Made by a program: the position numbers and the translations under genes
Shown: one piece after another, positions 21,321-30,297 of the stretch
Position numbering within the stretch: the first letter of the stretch is position 1
Layout: each line of letters starts with the position of its first letter
NCBI GenBank assembly: GCA_029706075.1
Contig: JAINUG010000227.1
Location: forward strand, 741,501-805,500
DNA length: 64,000 nt
Reading direction: 5' to 3'
Source: Aldrovandia affinis
Lineage: Eukaryota; Chordata; Actinopteri; Notacanthiformes; Halosauridae
The notes under the pieces: model-generated
What the model was told of the DNA's origin: nothing
Seen by the model: only the letters and a program-made list of their open reading frames with translations
The model's database searches: none

Positions 21321-22552
21321 GTACATTTGGCACGCGTGGTTCTACAAGAAAAAGAAGAAGCTTCAGCACCAAACACTTTTTGGTTAGGTTTTTGGAGAAC
21401 CAAAATTATCAAGATAATTCTGCAGCTATGCCTCCTCCTGCTCTGTGTGCACCAGTAAGCAAGAACACTAAAACCTCTGACCGAGCCTGGTCCACAGCAA
21501 CACTTCCCTTAATTAAATTAGATTTTAAATTTGCGTTCTATTTTTCTCAGAGCACATCAACGTGTGAATCAAGTAGATGGTGGCGGGATAACAGGGTCAA
21601 TGATTCATATCACTCACCGCAATAACCACCACTTTTTCTTGTTCCCCTGTCTTGTCTTTTTGCTAAACTGTTTGTGAGAGACCACACTCGAGCTGATGCA
21701 CGATGAGAACGGTACGGCTCAACACCCTCGCAGGGAACTTCATAATGCGCGTGTCTGTTTTGTGGAGGTAAAGGGGAATGAATTAGCTTGCCAGAACTTA
21801 CGATTGTGCCTTTGGCTGACTCCGTTTTGACTGCAGCAGAAAGCAACGCTTCAAATATGTTTGAAAAATGTTTTCATAGATAAAAATGTAGATACACAGT
21901 AGCAACGTGTAGATACACAGTAGTTACACTCTAGCTGCTTTTACCCAGGGCCACTTATATTGTAAAGAGGGACCGACAGCAGGCGTGAGCAGGCACTTCC
22001 CTCAAGAGCGTCACCGAGAGAGATAATGTGGTTGGGTTGCTGTGCATGGTGTGTAGTGGTTTGGCTACAGACCTCAAACTCACACACCCACACACACACA
22101 CCTGTCTGTGGCCTTCGGCCTTTCGCACTGTAAAGACACTGAGAGACAAAACTCAGGAGGAAAGGTTTGCAAAATGTAAAATCTATGAATCAAAATGTAT
22201 AAAGCACTTTGAGTTCAAATAGGGTCAAAAGTACAAGGCAAACGCTTGTACCAACAGTCATTCTTAGGCCATTGACTCAAAAACAACTGCATACACAAGT
22301 GTGTGGAACACCTGGCAGTAACTTGATGCAAAGTCTAACTAGTATTTGGCTTTCAGCCTCGTCCCGTTGCCACCCCAGAACTGCGTATATGTCCTGAGAA
22401 CGCACGGCGTGGAGCGGTTCATTCCGCTTACACCATGGCTATTTGGCAAAAAAATATTAAAATGCAAAAGCATTCAAAATTCAAACCATCATCAAGTAAC
22501 AAATGATTTGGCATGTGTAAATCCGCCAAGAAATATAGTTCATCATTTGCCC
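21312..22552. repeat. Tandem segmental duplication, unit A
   Basis: A 1.24-kb unit from 'tacatttggcacgcgtggtt' to 'tagttcatcatttgcccag'. It is repeated directly as unit B at 22553-25497 with only scattered changes. Unit A keeps the empty sites for both insertions found in unit B: a single AGACC at 21679-21683 and a single ATAAAG near 22199. No gene is recognised in it. Confidence 0.9.
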
Positions 22553-22934
22553 AGGTAAATGTAAATTTGGCACGTGTGGTTCTACAAGAAAAATAAGAAG
22601 CTTCAGCACCAAACACTTAGCAAGTACTTTTTGGTTAGGTTTTTGTAGAACCGAAAATATCAAGATAATTCTGCAGCTATGCCTCCTCCTGCTCTGTGTG
22701 CACCAGTAAGCAAGAACACTAAAACCTCCGACCGAGCCTGGTCCGCAGCAACACTTCCCTTAATTAAATTAGATTTTAAATTTGTGATCTATTTTTCTCA
22801 GAGCGCATCGACGTGTGAATGAAGCAGATGGTGGCGGGATAACAGGGGCTATGATTCATGTCACTCACCGCCATAACCACCACTTTTTCCTGTTCCCCTG
22901 TCTTGTCTTTTTGCTAAACTGTTTGCGAGAGACC

Positions 22935-23536
22935 TGTTACGTGCAGTGAATGCAGACCTGGACCCAAATGCAGACTCGACGCGAAGTTGGTAATAGCACT
23001 CCTCACCGGAGGCGTTTAATCAACGAGGCAAATAAAAGTGACGGAAAACAAGCCGTCAAAAACACACACAAAACAACACGAATAGTCGTGCGAAATAAAA
23101 GTGACGGAAAACAAGCCGTCAAAAAAACACACACAAAACAACACAAGAATAGCCGTGCGGCTACTAAACAAGAAAACGGAAAGCTGGCTAAAGCACAGAA
23201 CAAAATAAACAGGCAGATTCAGGATATACGAGTTGACAGGAACAAGGGACCAAACAAAAACAGTGCTAGAAACACTAGTACGCATTGGCAAGGAACTAAA
23301 CGAGTGCTGGGCTTAAATAGGCAAAATGAATAACTAAATTGGGGCAGCGTGCAGAATGTGCAGGGAGAGTGAATGTGACAGGCTGAAACGTAACGAGGAA
23401 CATGAAACAGATTGCGGCGAAGCCGCGCCCCGCAAAACAGACAACACAGGGAGAACGCAAAAACCAGACATGACACGCAAGGAACAAAGTGGCAGGAAAC
23501 ACAAGGGAGGTGAACAGGGCGGACAGCGATGTAACA
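22935..23536 (+). mobile_element. Solo LTR, 602 bp
   Basis: Starts TGTTACGTGC and ends GATGTAACA (TG...CA ends) with a perfect 5-bp target duplication AGACC at 22930-22934 and 23537-23541. Unit A has one AGACC at the same point. Inside is a direct repeat of about 62 bp ('taaaagtgacggaaaacaag', at 23034 and 23097). No gag or pol sequence is present. Strand is arbitrary. Confidence 0.85.
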
Positions 23537-24055
23537 AGACCACACTCGAGCTGATGCACGATGAGAACGGTACGGCTCAACACCCTCGCAGGGAACTTCA
23601 TAATGCGCATGTCTGTTTTGTGGAGGTAAAGGGGAATGAATTAGCTTGCCAGAACTTACGATTATGCCTTTGGCTGACTCCGTTTTGACTGCAGCAGAAA
23701 ACAACGCTTCAAATATGTTTGAAAAATGTTTTTATAGATAAAAATGTAAATACAATGTAGCAACGTGTAGATACACAGTAGTTACACTCTAGCTGCTTTT
23801 ACCCAGGGCCACTTATATTGTAAAGAGGGACCGACAGCAGGCGTGAGCAGGCACTTCCATCAATGAGAGAGATAATGTGGTCGGGTTGCTGTGCATGGTG
23901 TGTAGTGGTTTGGCTACAGGCCTCAAACTCACACACCCACACACACACACACCTGTCTGTGGCCTCCGGCCTTTCGCACTATAAAGACACTGAGAGACAA
24001 AACTCATGAGGAAAGGTTTGCAAAATGTAAAATCTATGAATCTAAATGTATAAAG

Positions 24056-25140
24056 ACACTCAGGTCTCTACCCGCATCTCTGCTTGCCTGAGGGACATTC
24101 AGAGCTGGATGGACAGTCACCACCTAAAGCTCAACCCAGGTAAAACAGAACTAATCTTAATTCCTGCCCTAAACTCTCCCCACCTTGATTTCTCCATTTC
24201 ACTAGGCGACACCTTGGTGACATCATCACCCTGCGCGAAGAATCTCGGTGTGGTGATGGACAACAGGCTGTCCCTATCAATGAACATTGCAGCGGTAAGC
24301 CGGGCGTGCAGATTCTTCCTGTATAACATCAGGAGAATCCGTCCCTTCCTTACCACGTACTCTACCCAGCTCCTGGTCCAAGCAATGGTACTGTCCCGCT
24401 TGGACTACTGCAACTCGCTCCTGGCTGGCCTTCCCGCATCTGTCATCAGACCCCTGCAACTCATCCAGAACGCTGCAGCCCGTCTAGTCTACAACCTTCC
24501 TAGACACTCTCATGTCACCCCCCTGCTCACTACCCTCCACTGGCTGCCTGTTATAGCTCGCATCAAATTCAAGACATTGGTCCTAGCATACCAGGCAGTC
24601 AAGGGATCAGCCCCAACATACCTCTTCAAGATCTTCAAACCCTACACACCTGCCAGACCACTCCGTTCTGCTACCTCAGGACGCCTAGCACCTCCCCCAC
24701 GCACCTGCGCTTCCCGGTCACGTCCTCCTGTCGGTTCTGGCTCCACGATGGTGGAATGACCTTCCTGTGGAAGTCAGAACAGCTAAGACCCTGGCCACCT
24801 TCAGCGACGACTGAAGACTCATCTCTTCAGGCTGCACCTCTCCCGTAGTCCGGTTTTTTGTTAACTTAGGGACATAGTTGCTTAGTTTTACACGTCTACT
24901 TGTTTATGTATTGTATTAGGCTTAGGCATTATTTTCTGCATTGATTGTTTTATTGCTACCTTTGAATTGTGGCTACAGATTTACCTACAGGGTCCTAGTT
25001 TAACTATGTGGTTGCTCCTAGCACCCAGGAACTGTACTTCCCACTAGGGTGGCTTTCAGCTAAACTGTTCTTGACTACGGTTAACACTTTGTTGTACGTT
25101 GCTCTGGATACGTACTGCCAAATGCCTGTAATGTAATGTA
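24056..25140 (+). mobile_element. 5'-truncated L2-clade LINE
   Basis: The first 235 codons encode the end of the reverse-transcriptase/C-terminal region ('DIQSWMDSHHLKLNPGKTEL', 'LSRLDYCNSLLAGLP', 'IQNAAARLVYNL'), typical of L2/CR1-like LINEs. A frame change follows near 24755. The 3' end has 'gctctggatacgtactgcca' and TGTAA repeats. The target duplication ATAAAG flanks it (24050-24055, 25141-25146), and unit A shows the empty site. Confidence 0.92.
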
Positions 25141-25497
25141 ATAAAGCACTTTGAGTTCAAATAGGGTCAAAAGTACAAGGCAAAAGCTTGTACCACCAGT
25201 CATTCTTAGGCCATTGACTCATAAACAACTGCATACACAAGTGTGTTGAACACCTGGCAGTAACTTGATGCAAAGTCTAACTAGTATTTGGCTTTCAGCC
25301 TCGTCCCGTTGCCACCCCAGAACTGCGTATATGTCCTGAGAACGCACGGCGTGGAGCGGTTCATTCCGCTTACACCATGGCTGTTTGGCAAAAAAATATT
25401 AAAATGCAAAAGCATTCAAGATTTAAACCGTCATCAAGTAACAGATGATTTGGCATGTGTAAATCCGCCAAGAAATATAGTTCATAATTTGCCCAGG

Positions 25498-25793
25498 TTC
25501 AGGAAGAGATGAAAGCGTTCATTACTTGCACAGTAGGTAGGACCAACCGCCACTCAGGCAGAGGCCTGGTTTTTCTTACTTACAGAGAGTGAGCGAGCCT
25601 CACCCGTGCAACTTAACCATGAACTTATCTTGTTGGATTGTGTTGAAGATAGAGAGCTAGAGCCACAGCCGAGTGTGCTTTGGACAGGAGCATCTGTACT
25701 GTAGCGTCACAGAATTTGCCTATGCAGGGGATTATAACTGCAGGGGAGATGCAGACTTCACACACACACACACACACACACCACGCTGTCAGG
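25498..25793 (+). promoter_or_regulatory. Upstream region of the C80-like gene
   Basis: About 300 bases between the end of the duplication and the start codon at 25794, including a short (CA)n at 25759-25781 that may lie in the 5' UTR. I see no clear TATA box or ISRE. Confidence 0.3.
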
Positions 25794-25857
25794 ATGAAGA
25801 CCCTTCACCTCCTCCTCTTCCTCTTCTACACTTCTCCTCAGCCCACCACCGCTACAG
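25794..25857 (+). CDS. C80-like gene exon 1: signal peptide
   Basis: ATG at 25794, then a leucine/phenylalanine-rich core. The donor ACAG|GTACGT begins at 25858 and the exon ends in phase 1. A frame of 21 codons with this hydrophobic profile supports secretion or entry into granules. Confidence 0.65.
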
Positions 25858-28800
25858 GTACGTAAAAGTGAATCGGGTGTGTTTCTCCGCTCACATTTCC
25901 AAGGTTCGGTTTAAAATCGTCACTAAAATGTCACTAATTGGGTGATAATTAAGATGAAATGGGTTTTCATTCTTGCCGGTGGTCTTTCATATGACATAGC
26001 ATGGAGATATGTGTGTGTGAGGCACTTTGTTCCTAATCGCATGAAACAATCATTTGATTTTAATACAGAAAATTATACTTGGACAAATTCCGCAACAGAT
26101 TTTCGTTTAAATTAGTTTTCTATATTTCAGGTAAATACATTTCACAATTAAAATCCGGCCTCTACAAAGACATATGAATAGTATTCCCTCTGTTACAAAA
26201 ACACAATATGGAGCATATTTTATATTTATGAGAATGATGTCCAGGATGTTTGTCTATAAATGAAAGGGTTGAGGTGTATGAATGTTCACAGAGCTTAGCG
26301 CACAACCCAAAACTGTATTTTAAACACCTCAAGTATGGTACATGTCTGTAATGTGGGTGATGGTTTCAAAAACTAACTTGTGTGATTTGCAGGGAAAGGC
26401 CTGTAACCAGGTGATGTAATGAAAATTATTGATCTCAGTTCCCTTCTAGATATCAAGGCTAATAGATCTGTTGTCATTCTTCGACAAATAACTCTTTCTT
26501 TGTAAATAACTTTCTTTCTTTCTATCTGCTATAGGCTCAGAGACATACATCAATGAAGTGCACAAAATGTTACTGCAAGAACCAGTTGAGATGCCGGGGA
26601 TCATAGTGTGAGCATTCTTACTCATCCGTCCATTCTTACTACCTACTCTGTTAAGTGACACCATACACTCTATTTGATCAATTAATGGTTGGCCTGAATT
26701 CGATCAGCAATTGTCTTTTACTTTGATTCACAATTAACTGAATGTTTAATTTTTTCAAGGCAAGCAATTTCTCTTCATTCATTTAGAGTTCTCACCCTAC
26801 TCGGCAAACTGTCTTTCTGAAGAACAAGACAAATGCTTGCGTTTAATTGTGTGTTGAGGTTAAGGACATATGTTGATGGGATCTTGGGCTGTTTACCCTT
26901 CTGAAATATTTCACTTATAGGTTACAGGCCGCCATTGTAAATAAGAAATTGTGGTTCTCTGTGGCTCAGTTGGTAGAGCACAGCATTGGCAACGCTTGGG
27001 TTGTGGGTTCAATCCCCACTGGGGCCACATATACTGAAAATGTATGCATTCACTACTGCTTTGGATAAAAGCGTCTGCTAAATGGCGTATATATAAGAAT
27101 TTGTTCTTAATGGCTTGCCTGGTTAAATAAAGGTTAAATTTAAAAAAGGTATATATTGTATATAAATGCATGTTGATATATGACATGAATTATAATGGTT
27201 ACATCATGCTATGCAAGTATTGTAAAAATGCAATTACAATTAATACCACATTGACTAAAGTGGCAAAACTATATAGGATTTTAGAATATCAGACATAGTT
27301 TGAGATAGATCACACCATACTTTTTTGTTTGGAGCATTGACAACAGCACTTTAGTATCAGGAAAGGGTCATTCACGATAAGGTCCATACACTGTAATTCA
27401 CGATAAGGGTCATACATCATAATTCACGATAAGGTTTCCACTTGTTTAATGCATGAATTGTGTTAATTTTCAAAAGCTGCACATTTTATTCAGATCATTG
27501 TGTAGTAAACATACTGGTTTCAATAAAAACTGCCAAGTTGTTAAAGTAATTGTACATTTTAGAAGAAAAGGCACTATATGTAACTAAACTAAAATAACCC
27601 CCAGTTTAATAATACCCATTTTAATTTAAGAAAAAATCTTTTGTAATATTTAATTATTTAAATGTTTAATCTATTGTTGCAAGTTAATCAGGGTTAATCA
27701 GTGTTTGATTTTGTTTTATAATTGACTTGCACTGATCTCATGATTAAAAGGCATGTGTTCCTAATGCTATGTGAAGTTTCCAGTCCAGTTTATGCGATAC
27801 CTCGCTGGATAGCGCCTGTTTCTGTTTTTGTTTTTTTTAGACCAAACCACCCCAGCGAGACTCCTCTCTCATTGGGCAATCCAGGGATGCAGTCAAACGA
27901 TATGAGGTGGGGAAAACCTGAGCCACAATACTGGTTCAGTCATGGGGCCACCACTGCCTTCACTGGAAGGAGTCTTGCTGGTTTGCCCTCTGTGTTGCAC
28001 ATTACCCATAATGCCTCACTACCGTGGACATCTGATAGCATTAGTGTGAGTCAGGTGGCCCGGGCCGGTGGCAGTGAATGCGGTCCAGTGGCAGGGGAAG
28101 CACCGGATGCACCACACACAGGTGAAGGGGCTGAAGGTGTTTCATTCACGGCCTCTCCCATAAACTCTCATTCTACCCAGAGTGTGCCGTGTGAGCCACC
28201 TCTGACGAAGACAAACCGAGGGGGAGATGGACTGCGTAAGACCAGGCACTCCGGCTGGATAATGCCACCGCACGGTCAGCAAGTGGGTGTAGCCGGTACT
28301 CACTCGACCAGCTACGACCACCAGAGCATCGTGGTCCTGGAGGACGACCCCGTAGTGAAGGAGTCCGCCGCCTCCCTCTACGAGAAACACTGCTCGGTGT
28401 CCACTCTGCTGAGCTACCAGAAGGGGGCGCTGCGAGTGATCAGGGGGTCGCGCACACGCCTGACGAGACACAGCCGCCTGGTGCTGGTGGGTCACGGCAG
28501 CAGGGGCGGGGATGGGGCGGCGAGGCTCGGTGGTTACCGGGCGGAGGAGGTTGCCGGGGTGGTGGGCGCCATGGAGACGGAGGACGGGCAGGTGGGCGCG
28601 GTCAGCCTGGTGGGCTGCGAGCTTGGGAAGGATCTCTCGTTTGCCACGCGGCTGCTGCGGTCGCTGAGATCCATCGGCGTGGGGACTAAACTGCACCTGC
28701 ACCGCTCCGCCCTCTCCATCACCCGCTCTGGGGAGAAGGTGACCAGGGACTGGGGCGACGGAGCGCCCGTTTGGAGGCAAGGGGACGCCAGAAACAAGGT

Positions 28801-29907
28801 GATCGCCTGGCTGGACGGGACGGGGAACCTGCTGACCAGAGCGGAGGGGAGCCAGAGAGGGCGGGTCCTTCCCCAATATCAAGGCCGGGCTCTAAACGTC
28901 GAACTGGCGGAGTGGCCGACCCACCCCCAGATGTTTGTCCCCGAGGAACTGAGGGTGAAGTACACATCCATCGACTGTTTGGAGGGGCTGACATGGAGCA
29001 TGTTTTTCGAGGAGAATGAAAAGAGTCGTGCTCCAGACTTCACGCCGGACAAAAGCCAAGCCAACAGCACGATCATGTGGCTGAGCGGGCAGGAGCCCGC
29101 GGGCGACCGCCCGATCAAACACATCGTCACTATTCTGGACCTGGTCCGCGAGATCCGCTACGTCGCCAAGGACAACGTGAACGATGACCTGTACTACGTG
29201 CTGAACGACTGCGTGTACAAAGTCGAGAAGCTGACCCTGTACGTCTCCATAGCCGGGAAATACACGGACGCGTACGACCAGGACGAGGCGCAGAGGTTCG
29301 CGAGCGCCTTCGAGGGCCAGGCGATCACATGACCCTCCGCGACCTGAGGCAGGGCCTGAAGGCCTCCGAGTTCAACGCGTTCTGCCGCGAGACCTTCCAG
29401 CTCGGCCAGTGCCAGGGCGCGGGCGGCGGCTGCGAGCGCTGGGGGCGCTACTTCGTGGCGGCCGTCTTCTCCGAGTCGGTGCGGAACTTCCGCACCTTCT
29501 CCCTGTTCCTCATGAGCGTGGTGGCCTGCGAGGTCAGCCGCTTCCGGGGGCCGGGCGAACGCATCTGCGCCGCCTTCGTGGGCGAGGATCACCCCATGGT
29601 GGGCGAGGGCACCTGGCTCGAGAGGGACAAGCGCGGCTTCTACGGCTGCAGCCTGAGCTCGGCGGACGGGCGCGTGCGGCAGGACAAGCTGGCGTGGCTG
29701 GAGCAGGTGCTGCGCAAGGAGAACGCGCTGTTCGCCCGCGCCAACGCAGACATGGCCAGCGTGTACGGCGAGCGGGAGGACGCCGAGCTCGACGTCTTCG
29801 GCAAGGTGAAGGTGGTCAACCTGTACGCCTTCTCCTCCTTCATCGAGTACTTCAGGGGCACCAACGAGGGCCGGAAGCTGTCCAGGGGCTGCGTGTCGCA
29901 TCAGTAG
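25794..29907 (+). CDS. Secreted protein with toxin-type C80 cysteine-protease-like domain
   Basis: Three exons: 25794-25857, 26535-26607 and 27841 onward, with GTACGT and GTGAGC donors and an 8-T acceptor; phases agree. Exon 1 encodes a signal peptide ('MKTLHLLLFLFYTS'). Exon 3 holds a domain beginning 'SYDHQSIVVLEDDPVVKESA' and containing 'LVLVGHGSRGG' (His264) and 'VSLVGCELG' (Cys305), 41 residues apart. That order, motif shape and spacing match the His-Cys dyad of peptidase family C80, the self-cleaving protease of large clostridial and MARTX toxins. In those toxins it is switched on by inositol hexakisphosphate in the host cell. The following 230 residues and the shifted-frame tail (29329-29907) are unrecognised. 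The frame stops at 29330-29332 after 542 residues. I infer a fish gene of bacterial-domain ancestry; activity is unproven. Confidence 0.72.
26535..26607 (+). CDS. C80-like gene exon 2
   Basis: A 73-base exon after the acceptor 'tctgctatag', encoding 'SETYINEVHKMLLQEPVEMP' and ending in phase 2 at GTGAGC. Phase agrees with both neighbours. An alternative donor two bases earlier is possible but weaker. Confidence 0.6.
26953..27086 (+). repeat. SINE-B copy nested in another repeat
   Basis: tRNA-like head ('ctcagttggtagagcacagc', B box 'gtgggttcaatcccc') and tail 'gctttggataaaagcgtctg'. It interrupts a repeat that reads 'cgccattgtaaataagaa' before and 'tttgttcttaatggcttgcc' after; ATAAGAA on both sides is the target duplication. 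Intron 2 of the C80-like gene. Confidence 0.85.
27364..27440 (+). repeat. Three-copy short tandem repeat
   Basis: 'attcacgataagg' recurs three times at about 28-33-base spacing in intron 2 of the C80-like gene. No function is evident. The remaining intron sequence is AT-rich without other features. Confidence 0.7.
27841..29332 (+). CDS. C80-like gene exon 3: catalytic-type domain
   Basis: Starts after the acceptor 'gttttttttag'. A low-complexity linker of about 170 residues comes first, then the C80-like domain (His codon 28493-28495, Cys codon 28616-28618), then a region with 'WPTHPQMFVPEEL' and 'HIVTILDLVREIRYVAKD'. From about 28,300 onward it is strikingly GC-rich at third positions compared with the AT-rich flanks. 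Stop at 29330-29332. Confidence 0.75.
29329..29907 (+). CDS. Shifted-frame continuation of the C80-like gene
   Basis: An open frame of 192 codons starting with an ATG that overlaps the previous stop as ATGA. Base composition is the same as exon 3, and no splice site, gap or promoter separates them, so it is most likely the C-terminal part of the same protein displaced by one base. It contains 'NRFRTFSLFLMS'-like hydrophobic sequence (actual: 'NFRTFSLFLMSVVACEVSRF') and ends 'SRGCVSHQ'. No family recognised. Confidence 0.65.
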   Translation: MTLRDLRQGLKASEFNAFCRETFQLGQCQGAGGGCERWGRYFVAAVFSESVRNFRTFSLFLMSVVACEVSRFRGPGERICAAFVGEDHPMVGEGTWLERDKRGFYGCSLSSADGRVRQDKLAWLEQVLRKENALFARANADMASVYGEREDAELDVFGKVKVVNLYAFSSFIEYFRGTNEGRKLSRGCVSHQ

Positions 29908-29999
29908 GGCGAAATGCGGGTGTGTGTATGACAATGTGCAGGCGTACGGCCAGACCCTTCGACCAGGTCGTTCGCCGCTACCCTGCTGATGCTGCCCGC

Positions 30000-30297
30000 C
30001 CCCTGTCCCGGCTTGCCTTTTATGCGCTCTTGACCCCCCACCCCTGGTTATCAACTGTTTCCCCTTACCTTAATCTTTTAGGTGCCTGGCCAAAGGAGGA
30101 TGGTCTCCTCCCCCGAGGCTGGTTCCTCTTAGGGTTTAACTTCCTCCCTGTGCCCTTCAGGGAGTTTTTGCTTGCCTCTGTTGCCCTTGGCGTGCTCTTC
30201 GGGGGGGTTTAAGGCGCCGTACTCTACAAAGCTGCTTTGTGACAATGTACTCGGTTAAAAGCGCTATGCAATTGAACTGAATTGAGTTTAATTGAAT
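30000..30297 (+). repeat. LINE 3' end
   Basis: Contains 'cttcagggagtttttgcttg', 'aaagctgctttgtgacaatg' and 'aaaagcgctatgcaattgaa' and ends in a degenerate GAATT tail. This is a very common teleost retroelement end. It starts within about 100 bases of the C80-like stop codon and may overlap its 3' UTR. A reversed relative is at 53474-53536. Confidence 0.7.

Larger units (their letters stand above)
22553..25497. repeat. Tandem segmental duplication, unit B (carries two insertions)
   Basis: Same 1.24-kb sequence as unit A, enlarged by a 602-bp solo LTR (22935-23536) and a 1085-bp L2 fragment (24056-25140). Without these its length is about 1.25 kb. The insertions therefore came after the duplication. 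Confidence 0.9.

Noticed and set aside
26953-27030. Functional tRNA gene
   Set aside because: The A and B boxes belong to SINE-B, which continues into an L2-type tail. The same reasoning applies to the other SINE heads.
29409-30212. 267-codon Arg/Gly/Leu-rich plus-strand frame overlapping the C80-like gene end
   Set aside because: A shadow frame in very GC-rich coding sequence; it runs through the real stop into a LINE tail.
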